Positions 1-13,000 of a stretch of DNA of 64,000 bases are shown here, one piece after another. Origin of the DNA: Anisus vortex (lineage: Eukaryota > Mollusca > Gastropoda > Planorbidae); the NCBI GenBank assembly GCA_949126835.1, contig OX421508.1, positions 16,824,398 to 16,888,397 of the forward strand, in the 5' to 3' direction. Below the pieces are notes generated by a model, which saw only the letters and a list, made by a program, of their open reading frames with translations, did not search any database and was not told the DNA's origin. The position numbers and the translations under genes are program-made. How positions within the stretch are numbered: the stretch's first letter is position 1; every line of letters begins with the position of its first letter.

Positions 1-1752
1 CATCTTTGGCCAATAGAAATGTCGGCTAAGTCTTTGCCACGTCTTATTATGACCCATGTGCGCGGCTAACGGAATCTCATGTGCTGCTTTTAGAACTAAC
101 TTTTTTAAAGTCCTCGGTACCACAACTCTATACTCAGGTTTATTATCACGCCCTATGTTGTAGTTACGTTTAGCTAACACTCCCTGTATATAAAAAAAAC
201 CTTTATTCTTACTCTCTCTAGCCTTTTCCTTTATCACATTTAATTCAGCATCATCTTGTTGCTGAGCAATTATTTGCTCTTTAGTAACATTCATTATAGT
301 TTCCATACTCACATCCATCTCTACCTTTCTTTCTTTATTTTCGTACTTCTGTTGTGCCCTAGTCATCACGCTACAACTATCTACCATATTATATTCATGC
401 ACTAAACTATTTCCTATAACTTCCCTAACATCTGTTTCCGGCTCACTCATACCACACAGTACATGTTTACCAGGCAACATAAATTTAAATTGTGCCTGCT
501 TTCTATCCATCCAGTCCGTTAATAATTTGTCATAATTGTCCTGGATCATTTCTGGAATATTTCCCAATACCAATGGTGCTGGAAGCGACTCCATAACCAA
601 TGCCTCCACTCGTCCCTTAACCCAAGGTGTGTCAATATCAATAAATGAGGGTCTACAATCAACCACAGAACCATCTCCTAACCTAACTCTTCTTCTATTG
701 TCAGTCATATCTTCTCGTTTGATTAAACTATTCCGCACCGCGACCGTACTACACCCAGAATCCTTCAGCATGTGCGTAATCTGATTATTTACGAAAGCGG
801 GATAAAGGACCAATGTTCCTGTATTATCCAAAACCGTAGATACAATCTCCTCCCTATTTCTAGATCTATTTCTAGCATCTCTCGACACTTCCCTATGTCC
901 AGACCTCGACTCTTCCCTATCCCTAGATCTATCTCTAACACCTCTGGACTCTTCCCTATCTCTAGATCTACCTCTGTCACATCTCGACTCTTCCCTATCT
1001 CTAGATCTATCTCTAACACCTCTGAACTCTGGACTATAGTCTGATGTCCAGTCATTTTGAATTATAACATGGCAATCTCTATTAAATCTGTTATTAATTC
1101 GGCCTCTTCCCGACCTATTAGACCATCCACCCCTTCTAGTACCTCTCTGATTATTCCTGTGCCAGTTGTCATTCTGATTTTTTTTATTACACCTAGCCTG
1201 AGTGTGACCCACATCACCACATGACCAACATTTAATACCAAAAGTACCAGGCTTTCTAAACCTATCCATCCGGGAAGGTAAACTACTATGGATCTGTCTT
1301 ACACCTCTCATAACAAATAGCTCTCCACTACTGGTCTCATTTTTAGCTAAATTTGAATTTGGATGGCTATCTTTAAAATCAGCCAATGCCTTTACTAGAT
1401 CTTTTTCTTTATATATTTTCCTTCCCTTTATAAATGCATATAACTCAGGTGTCACCATATTCAGCACTTTGTCCACTAATAAGAGTTCTAACATGCTACC
1501 AAACTCATGTTTAATCTCAGACATTTCAATCCAATTCATTAGATCAGACTTTAAATTCGCGACAAAGTTTTGTGGATCATCCGATTTATTTATACTTAAT
1601 GTTTTGACACAAATCGATAAACAAAACAGCCCAAAACAAACTAAACGAATAACATATACTTTAATTCGTTGGGAAGCCCACTCAAACCCACAGTCTAAGT
1701 CCGCACAATCCTTTTTCCAAAGGACGAATCTCCCCAATGAAGAAAAATACAT
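1..1752 (-). CDS. gag-pol: Gag-protease-integrase polyprotein, N-terminal part, of Gmr1-like LTR retrotransposon C (runs off window)
   Basis: An open frame of 584 codons begins at the ATG at 1752-1750, just after an in-frame TAG, and is still open at base 1. Residues about 65-175 look like a Gag capsid region. A CCHC zinc knuckle (C-X2-C-X4-H-X4-C, starting CWSC) lies at residues 175-188. An Arg/Asp/Ser/Glu-rich stretch made of about four 13-residue repeats follows (DNA about 860-1030). The aspartic protease motif D-S-G is at residues 331-333, with a typical PLVLGN motif downstream. The last 29 residues are the start of an integrase HHCC zinc domain (HEIPLAAHMGH, then FYWP). Only about 200 residues separate protease and integrase, too few for RT plus RNase H, so integrase precedes RT as in Gmr1 elements. 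Its sequence differs clearly from elements A and B. No break is visible in this part. Confidence 0.85.
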   Translation of the reverse strand, partial: MYFSSLGRFVLWKKDCADLDCGFEWASQRIKVYVIRLVCFGLFCLSICVKTLSINKSDDPQNFVANLKSDLMNWIEMSEIKHEFGSMLELLLVDKVLNMVTPELYAFIKGRKIYKEKDLVKALADFKDSHPNSNLAKNETSSGELFVMRGVRQIHSSLPSRMDRFRKPGTFGIKCWSCGDVGHTQARCNKKNQNDNWHRNNQRGTRRGGWSNRSGRGRINNRFNRDCHVIIQNDWTSDYSPEFRGVRDRSRDREESRCDRGRSRDREESRGVRDRSRDREESRSGHREVSRDARNRSRNREEIVSTVLDNTGTLVLYPAFVNNQITHMLKDSGCSTVAVRNSLIKREDMTDNRRRVRLGDGSVVDCRPSFIDIDTPWVKGRVEALVMESLPAPLVLGNIPEMIQDNYDKLLTDWMDRKQAQFKFMLPGKHVLCGMSEPETDVREVIGNSLVHEYNMVDSCSVMTRAQQKYENKERKVEMDVSMETIMNVTKEQIIAQQQDDAELNVIKEKARESKNKGFFYIQGVLAKRNYNIGRDNKPEYRVVVPRTLKKLVLKAAHEIPLAAHMGHNKTWQRLSRHFYWPKM

Positions 1753-1776
1753 ACAAGTAACCTAATAGAGTTCCAT

Positions 1777-1793
1777 TGTCATGGGGTCACCCA
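1777..1793 (-). other. Candidate primer-binding site of element C
   Basis: Read on the minus strand the site is TGGGTGACCCCATGACA. It lies 11 bases inside a possible 5' LTR end (TG at 1805 on the plus strand) and 24 bases before the Gag ATG. It resembles a tRNA-Trp type PBS (TGGTGACCCC) with one extra G, so the primer assignment is tentative. Confidence 0.35.
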
Positions 1794-1804
1794 GATATAA
1801 ACTA

Positions 1805-2827
1805 TGTGGCCTCACGACAATCCCATCCAACCGCCCGCAAAATACATAATACAAATATACGAATATACATATAACAATGATAATAAATTATACCCTAGAT
1901 ATTATCATACAAGTTAAAAAAAATATTTAACTTAGCTTTCAGTAGTGCTGTCTCCAATCCAGGTCCACGCACGTCTCTTGTCCAACGTCCAAATTCCTTG
2001 ACCTTGATAGCTCTGTCCAACCAAATCAACGTCAAATGTTCCACAGTATCCAACGGATCAACCTTGAGAGTCCTCCCAACCTTCAAGTCTACAACCAGCG
2101 TCCGTTGCGTCGACCTTGAAATCACCTATTAAAATTGCAGTTGAACTTGACTAACTTCCACCGACGTATTGAATACAGTCAGCAAACGAGATCAACAGCA
2201 AAGCTACATATCCGGCGCCAAGAGATGATATGCCCTCTGCACAAGGACGCAGACGATGTATACCTTTATCAGCGGTTGCAACGATGCAATGACGCCCGCA
2301 ATAATATGCCCTCTGCACAAGGACGCAGACGATGTATGCCTTTATCAGCGGTTGCAACGATGCAATGACGCCCGCTTACTATGCCAGAAAGCTCTCGTAA
2401 GCAGTTACGGCTGGCAATAGGCAATAGTGTGTAGCCACGGCAAACCGGATAGTGATAACCTCCGACGTTGACACCAGATAGACACCAGCTCGTCAGTACA
2501 GCTCACAGACGACAGTACAACTTCAGGACACCCACAGGACAGCTTCGGATTTCGCAGCTCATCAGCTTCAGTACAATTCTGTAACTATTCCACAGGGTTG
2601 CTCCACAACTCACAAAAAACTCCACTGATCAGTAAACATCCCAGTCATATACCATGACTCACAGTGCAGCTCCACAAATCAATAAATCCACCAGTCATAT
2701 ACAATGACTCGCAGGGCAATCAAACGTCGATTCCCTCAAGTTACCTCCTCCAAGACAGGTAGGCAGGTCAACTTCTAACAGTTCCAACAACTGTACATAA
2801 AGTAGGCTCTGTGATGTGTCTCTCTAT
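1805..2827 (-). other. Probable 5' LTR and flank of element C, boundaries unresolved
   Basis: On the plus strand the stretch opens with TGTGGCC, like the TGTTACG and TGTTATG ends of LTRs A and B, directly behind a candidate PBS. The partner LTR is outside the window, so the other end cannot be fixed. No coding frame of substance is present. The stretch contains a 76-bp tandem duplication (2229-2372) and, further right, repeated short words such as CAGTCATATAC with AATGACTC. Confidence 0.4.
2229..2372. repeat. 76-bp direct tandem duplication
   Basis: Two adjacent near-identical copies start at TGCCCTCTGC (2231 and 2307). They differ by a single base in the middle (GTATACC versus GTATGCC). The duplication lies inside the presumed LTR of element C. 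Confidence 0.85.
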
Positions 2828-2892
2828 AATGGGGACTATGCAGAAGTATTTTCCGGTCACGTGATGAGGATTAGATAGATTGATAAACATGG
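2828..2892 (+). repeat. Left arm of a long-distance inverted repeat
   Basis: The arm begins AATGGGGACTATGCAGAAGT and continues with GGTCACGTGATG and ends near AACATGG. The reverse complement of 9636-9710 has the same landmarks in the same order, with one mismatch in the first 20 bases. Both arms point inward. This fits terminal inverted repeats of a large (about 6.9 kb) DNA element, or two opposed copies of a smaller repeat. No transposase is visible between them. Confidence 0.5.
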
Positions 2893-3473
2893 AAGTGCTC
2901 ATTCATTTTCCTGTAGCTGGATGCTCACATTTTGACTTAAAATCAAGACGCAGTGAAGTTAAAATATGTTTTCATCTATTTTCGCTGATAGATACAAGCT
3001 TCTTAAATGCATGTCAAAAGACGACGCCAATATTTTGTTGCAAAACAACCTAATATTATGTTCCTAAAACATCGAATAAAATGACTTCCGTGTTTTAAAC
3101 TTTCACTGCCTTCAATGGTTAACCACGGTAAGTCCATACAATATACAACGGCATAGAGTTTTTTGCTTAAGTCTTCAAACTTTTTTTTATCTATGATTAT
3201 ATACGCCTAATACTCAATTCATTAATTATAAATATCGTTTCACATTTTTAGTAACTCGTAGCTTAGCAGAGCTAAAGCCTAAAGCGGCCTAGCCAAAATA
3301 TTATAATAACTACTTAAACTTTAAACCTAGCCTAATAATTTAATAAACTAATAAAATAAGTAAATAAACCGACTAACAAGAAGAATATGGTAATATAGAC
3401 AAATATAGTTAATTTTTAGATGATAATAATAAAGAATATTGTTGCATGTAGGCCTATCATTCTATGCCTGCAT

Positions 3474-3830
3474 ATAATAATAATAATATTTGTATAGCGC
3501 TGCCAACAAACATAATGTAAGCTCAGAGCGCGTTTAACATACAACTAAGAATACGGATATTACCCTAGCCCAGGTGACAGAGCTAAATTGATGATTAAAA
3601 AAAGATAAAACAAATAAATGTAGCATTAACCGACCCAACCCATAAATAAGACAGTAAGTTTCTAAAGCATGTTAAATGTTATCTAAGGTAAATATTGAAA
3701 TAATGAGTTTTTAAGTTCTGTTTGAAAGTAACAGTAGAGCTTGTTCGCCTCAGTTGAATGGGAAGTTGATTCCACACCTTCGGACCGGATACTGAGAAGG
3801 CTCTAAGGCCAACGGTATATAGGCTATTAT
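3474..3830. repeat. Dispersed repeat beginning with (ATA)n and TTTGTATAGCGC
   Basis: Bases about 3477-3583 match 52877-52983 almost exactly, including TTTGTATAGCGCTGCC and AGCTCAGAGCGCG. This copy continues about 240 bases further, to a segment with TTCCACACCTTCGGACC. A microsatellite end and a high-identity distant copy indicate a mobile repeat, probably a truncated retroelement. The family is not identified. Confidence 0.6.
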
Positions 3831-6800
3831 AATTATAATAGCCTACTCACTATTCTACAGTCTACTAGTCCTATGCTTTTTAATTTTAATACATAGGCCT
3901 ATATTAAAATTATATTCTCTATGATAGGCCCTATGCCTATATGCCATGCAAATCATATGCCCTACAGTGTAGGCATATTACTTTGTTATTGATTGGCTAT
4001 TTAAATATTTCAAATCATTTTTATAATAATAGTTAAGACTACTAAATATAGTCCAGTAGGCATATAATATCTTAAGTTAATAAGCTCTATTAGAATAGCC
4101 ATAAATAATTAGCCTAATTATAATAGTCTAATTCCAATTATTTTTTTTTCAGTAATTTAGTATAATACTCTATAACAATTGAACACTTCTAAGAAGTGAT
4201 TTACACCATGACCAAAGTCATTAATTTAATTAGTATTAGCCTCATTGTCCCTAAAACCGGATAAGCATATAAATAAGTATGTATGTAGGCATAGGCCTAC
4301 TCTTTTACTTGTAAATTAATAACTGAGCAGTATTTTTGCATTTAATGTGTAATTTATTATTAGTAATATTAGCTTGCATTAATTGGGTAGGCCTATAGAC
4401 CTTTTCATTTTATTAATTATTCCAAAACAAAGGTCAATGTATACGCATGCGCAGTCGCTAGGGGGCAGAAGTTGTCAATAAAACCTTCTTCGCCTTTGTT
4501 ATTTTACTGGGGGCCTAGTGGTTTTTATGCGTAATTATATTAGCTTTTCATTTTACAAAAAAACTACTTCATAAAAACTTTATACCCAGAAGCTAGGGAG
4601 CGAACTGTACTTTTCTTTTAGCTTTTGAACCAGTTTTTAACCCAAAAAACATTTTTTATACATTCTAGGCCTAATGCGTCTATGGTTACCATGTTAATAG
4701 GCTACATATTGGCGTCGAGCGATCAGTAAATCGTCTTTAAGCATACAAATAAAATTTTACATAGTTATAAATTTATAAAGCTTTGTTTGTGTTGAAGTAT
4801 TAAAACGTAGGCTATACTGTATAAAGTTATTATTTGTAGCAATAGAAATCGTAGCTTTTAATTATATTTTTTTTTTATCGTTCGATTTCGATGTCACAAA
4901 AGAACCTTGAAAAGTCAAAGTTAAGCTCATCACAGTTTGATTCTGAAAAGGCCTAGATCTATGTCCCATAGACCTATGCTATTGTTTGACTTGTTCTGGG
5001 GTTTTATCGTTAAAATATTGTATGTAGAAGTATAGTTAATCATATTATAACATATTAATAGACCAAGCTATAGGCTATATATATTATAATAGGCTAAAGT
5101 AGCCTAAAGGCCTATATAAATTATAAATATAGGCTTATGGCTTATAGGCTTATAGGACAGGCCTAGCTATTATTTAATATAGTAGGCCTAGGCCTATATA
5201 GGCATATCGAATCGGCCTATCATATATAATATATAGTTAGGCTAACTATAATGGGCCTATCCTCGGCCTACTACTATAGTAGGCCTATTAGCCTATAGTA
5301 GTCTAAAAGGTTATAAGCTTAAACAGTTTAAACTATTAAACAATTGAAACTATTTACTATTTAGGCCTACTATAGAAAAGTGTTGATTAACCGATTGCGA
5401 TTGCATGAAATAATTAAGCGAATATGAAGGTAGGCTATGCTATATAGGCCCTATTTGATATTTGCAAACTGGTGCGTGTTTTCTTCATGAATTTTTAGTT
5501 ATAGGCATGTTATTGAATAATATTTCATGCATAGGACCAATGAAATAACAATATGAATAGGCCTATATATCTATATCTATAGGCCGATCTATATATCTAT
5601 AGGCCTATCATATTCAATATGGAAAACATAGGCCATAGGCCTACGCCGACATTGATACGGTCATAGGCCCGACTATACGACATAAGCCTATATATATTAG
5701 CCTCTTCCTACGAACAATATATATTTTTTTAAAGTTTAACATAATATTTGCTATGGCTATGGTTTTTATAATATAAATTATATTCGTGAAGATGCATCGG
5801 CTCTTGCCTCTGTCTCTGTCTCTATCAAACATTCAACATGAAATATATCTAGAATTATATTTGCCTTTTTATTAATCAAAACGAGCGATCTAGGTCTAGG
5901 GCTAAGTTAAGCAATAGCTTGAATAGCCGACAGTAATAAAAGCATTATAGGCCTAATTATTATTTTTTCGATACAAAACTAGTTCTAAACGTATTTTTTT
6001 TTTTACATTGAAGAAACTCAACAAAAAGTAATGACACAGTGATCACGATAGAATTTCGACCATAATATTAAGGTCCAAAGCATAGAGTCCTGGTCTATAA
6101 AATTTTTTCTTAAAAAAATAAAGAAGCTCTAAACGTTATTTTTTTAACAATTCCCTTCCTAGATTCTTAGTTTAAGATCTCCATGTGTTTTTATGGTTTA
6201 AAGTTCAAAAACAACTATAATAACATTAAAAACCCCCAACACCTTTAGTAAAATACTATATGGAAAGAAGAAACACAAATCTTTGTGCCCCCAAAAGAAA
6301 TATATGTCAGTGAGTCTCAAGACCACGCCCCTTTTCCGGGGTCAAACTAAAAAGGTCTATAATATAGGATGGATGAGGGGGGGGGGGGGGATTGGGTTGA
6401 AGCTACAATATAATCTGATAGTCTAGGCCTACAACCCCTACAATATAATCTGATAGTCTAGGCCTATGTTGTCTGTGGATCATCATCAATAGAAATAGGA
6501 CTGATTATAGTGAATGGTAGTGAATCTATTTATAACTATAAAAGCTATTTATTTATAAATAATTATAAATTCTCTGTATATCTTTAATTTTAACACATTG
6601 GTACATGGTATAGTCATCATTATTGTTTACTTATTTCAGATAGTCATCAACTAGAGCAGCTCCAATTGTATTCTCTCACATATACCACTTAGTACCCATA
6701 TACCAGCAGGCCTACAGAAAAAGACATCTTATGAATTTTGGTAATTTTTTTAATTTTAAATACCGGTATATAATTTATAAATTATAATGATTACCGATAC

Positions 6801-7676
6801 AGTGTTGTGTTATCTGAATTGTATTTAGTTGAAATTATTACTATAATAGTATTATATAAAATTATTCACATACAGTAGCTCAATGTATGGATATTTTTAT
6901 ATTTTTTAGCACACTTAAATTGTACTGTATTAATATGTTGGAAACTGTGTACTGGTAGTAAATAGTAGTGGGTATAAGAGTAACTGAAAAGTTATGATAT
7001 AAATAAAAACATGTTAAAAAAAAAAATCTTATTATTATTATTTTCATATGTAGATTGAATGTGTCAACTACTGGAATTGAATGTTATTGTGGATCATCAG
7101 ATGCAAAGTGATGTCAGCAGCAAGTCATGGCAAAAAGAATTGTATCAGTAATTGACACTGCTAAATGAGATTAAAATAAGTCAACTTATTGTTCACAATA
7201 TCACATTGGAGTTTTCAATTCGCTTACTGTTTGTTAAAGGAGAATTTCTGTTTTGATTGGTTAAAGGACATGACGTTAAATATTTTGAAAATAGGAAAAC
7301 TATCTGACATCATCCATGAATGTTTTAATTTATTGCAAAAAAAAAATAACAATAAACAAAATATATATTATTAGCATTATTTTTATAATTTATAGTATTT
7401 TATTTTATATTAATATTAAACCATGTTGAATATCATGCCAGTATATGAAGGCCTATGGTAAAAATAATTGAAAATGCATTAGTATTGGTAATTTGTAAAT
7501 ATTATATAAAAATGAAAAACAAGTCTACCAAATAATAATATTTATTATTTAACATTTCATGTTTGTGTTTATTGTAGTGTAGATTGTCAGAGTAGGCACA
7601 AGGTAATATTTATGTCATGTAGAATTGTTTAATTCTTAGCATTAGCAAATAGGGTGCCCTTATTTTGGTGGACATA

Positions 7677-7805
7677 AGTTTTGGTGCATGCTGTGCCCTG
7701 AATAACAGTCTTTAAACTCATGTTTTGGTGCATGCTGTGCCCTGAATAACAGTCTTTTTAAACTCATGTTTTGGTGCATGCTGTGCCCTGAATGTTTTGG
7801 TGCAG
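7677..7805. repeat. 44-46 bp tandem repeat, about 2.5 copies
   Basis: The unit starts GTTTTGGTGCATGCTGTGCC and is repeated three times, the last copy truncated. A 2-base length difference in a T run separates the first two units. Confidence 0.85.
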
Positions 7806-8165
7806 ACATGGGGCCAGGTGGCAGACAGCACGTTCTGCTCGCATTCCGAAGGTTCTGAGTTAGAGTTTTTGTGAAGGCTAGAATTTATTATCTGGTCTGA
7901 AGGATGTCCCTGAGTCTATCCAGCTCTGATGGGTACCAGTAGATGACTTTACTGTGGGTATATTAAAGGTGCCTGGGAATTGTGTTGGCCACACATTCCC
8001 AAGTATGCTGTGGCCACCAAAAGTGATGACAGCTGCTTCACAGGCTCCATGGATCAATTCGATCAGATGGGATACTTTAATTTGTTGTAGACTGATGTCA
8101 TGCATGAATGTGGTCTATGGGTGCCTTCCACTGCATCCATAAGTCCTAATATGGGCTTGCAACAA
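7806..8165. mobile_element. SINE-like fragment
   Basis: The segment contains GAGTCTATCC followed by CTGATGGGTACC and then TGTTGGCCACACA. The same words occur in the same order at 56455-56540, and in part near 50890-50920. A B-box-like end is degraded here. I call it a decayed member of the same SINE family. Confidence 0.5.
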
Positions 8166-9635
8166 GTTGACTTCATTCCTCATTCACATTCTGCTTCAAC
8201 TTCATTGACCTAATATCAAAGGAGAAAAGAAATTAACATTTCATCAAATATATATTGTCAGGCAATTTTATTTTACTTCAATACCAGTACAAATAAACGT
8301 TAAAATATTTTATGTTAATTTTTTAATACCCTGTAAAACAGAAATGCATGTCCTTTAGTTTACTTAGGTATTGAGAGAATGAAATTAGGCCTACATTTCA
8401 ATCATTAAACTGTTTATTCTATTAGATATGCTACAGACTACTAGCTCAACAAGCATCAATATTTACATTGGTAGACCTATATTTAATACTTTTACTTTAT
8501 CTGCCCCAGTCCTGCATGTTTTAATTTACTTATAATGATCGAGTTGTGAGATTAATCAAAACAGTATTGCAAATTGCATCATATATAGTATGGTCATAGT
8601 ATAGTAATATAATAGCCAACTACTTAGGCCTACTACACTATAATTATATAAAAGCTCAAGCATGCAAATTGACAAATATAAGCTTATTAGCCCTTTATCT
8701 AATCTCAATGACAATTACTGAATCAGTTAGGCCAAGGTCTAAAATGGCCTCAATTAATATAAGGCCTATATATTATATTATGTCTAATATGTAGGCTATA
8801 TTATGTGAAACAAGGTAGGCTAACCCTGATCCTAATTATAAATCATCATAGGTCATAGGCCTACTTGATAGTAGTTAGTAGCCTGAATGATAAATGAATT
8901 TTAATAAAATAATTCAAATAATTTTAAAATAGAAGTATCACTTAGGCCTATTATTAATTATTATATTAAAATAATATCAGTTAAAAGAAGAGAACAGCCA
9001 GCCAGCATATTACTAATGGAATGGCTAGGACAGTTTACTAATAATAATACTGATATTAGGCTAGCCCATTCTAAGCCTATGCCCTAAATGGCGATTATTA
9101 TTAGGCCTATGATGAGTCCTATGAGTATGACTCTATGACTATGAGTACTATGACTACACTATGAGTTCTATGAGCCTATATAGGACATAAACATAGTCAT
9201 AGGCTACGGCTATGACATGATATTTGACGTTGCTTAAGAATGGGACAAGGTAAAAGTGGAAGACAATTAAAAAAAAGAACACCTACCTTTCGTGAATCGT
9301 CAATTATACTGCTCACATTATATGCAGACCATTTCTTGATTGCTACTTCCAATCATTCATGAATAGTAAGCCTAAACTGTCGTAAACCAGAAAATCTCTC
9401 ATAACACTCATAACTCATAACATGTAAACATGTCTCGACTAGTCTAGTTAATAAGTAGTTTAAAATTAATGTCTATCAGCAAGTACGCTTTAAACAAAGC
9501 CTGGTCCTTATTTATTACTTGTACATGAGTCACTGTCACAAGCCTGTGTGGTGATTTAGACACCACAATAATCTAGAATGTCTTAAAATGATATTTTTAC
9601 GAATCATTTCTCTCTATTCCAAGATGTGTAAAACG

Positions 9636-9710
9636 CCATGTTTTTTCTTAGTCTAAGCCGCATCACGTGACCAAACATCTATCTCTAAGGACTTGTGCAT
9701 AGTCCCCATT
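9636..9710 (-). repeat. Right arm of a long-distance inverted repeat
   Basis: On the minus strand it reads AATGGGGACTATGCACAAGT, then GGTCACGTGATG, then AACATGG, mirroring 2828-2892. The spacing between the first two blocks is about 10 bases longer than in the left arm. No clear target duplication is seen outside the arms. Confidence 0.5.
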
Positions 9711-10054
9711 CTGGTCTTGATTTCTGCTGCTCCACCATTTGTAACAAAGAGATCTTCATAACTGTAGTAACATAACTTCAACTTGATTAATACTTGATAA
9801 AGACTTCACTTGAAGATAATAACTTTAATCAATATAACCTATATCAACATCACTTCTATACTTCGTTACTACTATCACATCAAGACCAAGTACATCACTC
9901 TTCCACGGCCTAACATACACTGTCCTTGTTTACCATCTCTCTCTCCCAAGTAAACATTACATGACGTCAAACACACATTTCCTAGTTACTCCTTAATCGC
10001 ACCTATTGCACAAACTTATTCCTTATAGCTTCACACCAAGTCATGCATCACTTA
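9711..10054. other. Unique-looking AT-rich DNA left of the satellite
   Basis: There is no coding frame, no obvious repeat and no recognisable mobile element end. The 46-bp satellite begins abruptly at AGATACATAT. Confidence 0.5.
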
Positions 10055-13000
10055 CAGATACATATATTTGTAGGGAGAGACAGAAAGTCACATATATAGA
10101 TAGATACATATATTTGTAGGGAGAGACAGAAAGCCAGATATATAGATAGATACATATATTTGTAGGGAGAGACAGAAAGCCAGATATATAGATAGATACA
10201 TATATTTGAAGGGAGAGACAGAAAGCCATATATATATATATAGATGCATATATTTGCAGGGAGAGACAGAAAGACAGATATATATATAGATACATATATT
10301 TGCAGGGAGAGACAGAAAGCCAGATATATATATAGATACATATATTTGTAGCGAGAGACAGAAAGCCAGATATATACATACATACATATATTTGTAGGGA
10401 GAGACAGAAAGCCAGATATATAGATAGATACATATATGTGTAGGTAGAGACAGAAAGCCAGATATATAGATGGATACATATATTTGTAGGGAGAGACAGA
10501 AAGCCAGATATATAGATAGATACATATATTTGTAGGGAGAGACAGAAAGTCAGATATATAGATAGATACATATATTTGTAGGGAGAGACAGAAAGCCAGA
10601 TATATAGATAGATACATATATTTGTAGGGAGAGACAGAAAGTCAGATATATAGATAGATACATATATTTGTAGGGAGAGACAGAAAGCCAGATACATAGA
10701 TAGATACATATATTTGTAGGGAGAAACAGAAAGCCAGATATATAGATAGATACATATATGTGTAGGGAGAGACAAAAAGCCAGATATATAGATAAATACA
10801 TATATGTGTATGGAGAGACAAAAAGCCAAATATATAGATAGATACATATATTTGTAGGGAGAGACAGAAAGCCAGATATATAGATAGATACATATATTTG
10901 TAGGGAGAGACAGAAAGCCAGATATATAGATAGATACATATATTTGTAGGGAGAGACAGAAAGCCAGATATAGAGATGGATACATATATTTGTAGGGAAA
11001 GACAGAAAGCCAGATATAGGGATGGATACATATATTTGTAGAGAGAGACAGAAAGCCAGATATAGAGATAGATACATATATTTGTAGGGAGAGACAGAAA
11101 GCCAGATATATAGATAGATACATATATTTGTAGGGAGAGACAGAAAGCCAGATATATAGATAGATACATATATTTGTAGGGAGAGACAGAAAGCCAGATA
11201 TATAGATAGATAAATATATTTGTAGGGAGAGACAGAAAGCCAGGTATAGAGATAGATACATATATTTGTAGGGAGAGACAGAAAGTCAGATATAGAGATA
11301 AATACATATTTTTGTAGGGAGAGACAGAAAGTCAGATATATAGATAGATACATATATTTGTAGGGAGAGACAGAAAGCCAGATATATAAATAGATACATA
11401 TACTTGTAGGGAGAGACAAAAAGTCAGATATATAGATTGATACCTATATTTGTAGGGAGAGACAGAAAGTCAGATATATAGATAGATACATATATTTGTA
11501 AGGAGAGACAGAATACCAGATAAAGAGATAGATACATATATTTGTAGGGAGAGACAGAAAGTCAGATATATAGATAGATACATATATTTGTAGGGAGAGA
11601 CAGAAAGCCAGATATATAGATAGATACATATATTTGTAGGGAGAGACAGAAAGTCAGATATATAGATAGATACACATATTTGTAGGGAGAGACAGAAAGC
11701 CAGATATATAGATAGATACATATATTTGTAGGGAGAGAGAGAAAGCCAGATATATAGATAGATACATATATTTGAAGGGAGAGACAGAAAGCCATATATA
11801 TATATAGATGCATATATTTGCAGGGAGAGACAGAAAGACAGATATATATATAGATACATATATTTGCAGGGAGAGACAGAAAGCCAGATATATATATAGA
11901 TACATATATTTGTAGGGAGAGACAGAAAGCCAGATATATACATACATACATATATTTGTAGGGAGAGAAAGAAAGCCAGATATATAGATAGATACATATA
12001 TTTGTAGGTAGAGACAGAAAGCCAGATATATAGATGGATACATATATTTGTAGGGAGAGACAGAAAGCCAGATAAATAGATAGATACATATATTTGTAGG
12101 TAGAGACAGAAAGCCAGATATAAAGATAGATACATATATTTGTAGGGAGAGACAGAAAGCCAGATATATAGATAGATACATATATTTGAAGGGAGAGACA
12201 GAAAGCCAGATATATAGATAGATACATATATTTGTAGGGAGAGACAGAAAGCCAGACATATAGATAGATACATATATTTGTAGGGAGAGACAGAAAGCCA
12301 GATATATAGAAAGATACATATATTTGTAGGGAGAGACAGAAAGCCAGATATATAGATAGATACATATATTTGTAGGGAGAGACAGAAAGCCAGATATATA
12401 GATAGATACATATATTTGTAGGGAGAGACAGAAAGCCAGATATATAGATAGATACATATATTTGTAGGGAGAGACAGAAAGTCAGATATATAGATAGATT
12501 CATATATTTGTAGGGAGAGACAGAAAGCCAGATATATAGATAGATACATATATTTGTAGGGAGAGACAGAAAGCCAGATATATAGATAGATACATATATA
12601 ACAGAAAGTCAGATATATAGATAGATACATATATTTGTAAGGAGAGACAGAAAGTCAGATATATAGATAGATACATATATTTGTAGGGAGAGACAGAAAG
12701 CCAGATATATAGATAGATACATATATTTGTAGGGAGAGACAGAAAGCCAGATATATAGATAGATACATATATTTGTAGGGAGAGACAGAAAGCCAGATAT
12801 ATAGATAGATACATATATTTGTAGGGAGAGACAGAAAGCCAGATATATAGATAGATACATATATTTGTAGGGAGAGACAGAAAGCCAGATATATAGATAG
12901 ATACATATATTTGTAGGGAGAGACAGAAAGTCAGATATATAGATAGATTTATATATTTGTAGGGAGAGACAGAAAGCCAGATATATAGATAGATACATAT

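Larger units (their letters stand above)
2893..9635. other. AT-rich non-coding region dense in TAGGCCTA palindromes
   Basis: There is no coding frame longer than about 75 codons and none resembles a known domain. The word TAGGCCTA, or AGGCCTAT within it, recurs dozens of times, most densely at 4.3-5.7 kb and 8.4-9.2 kb. A run of G lies at about 6377-6391, and a 30-base direct duplication containing TAGTCTAGGCCTA lies near 6410-6465. Smaller repeats inside the region are listed separately. I see no host gene. Confidence 0.7.
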
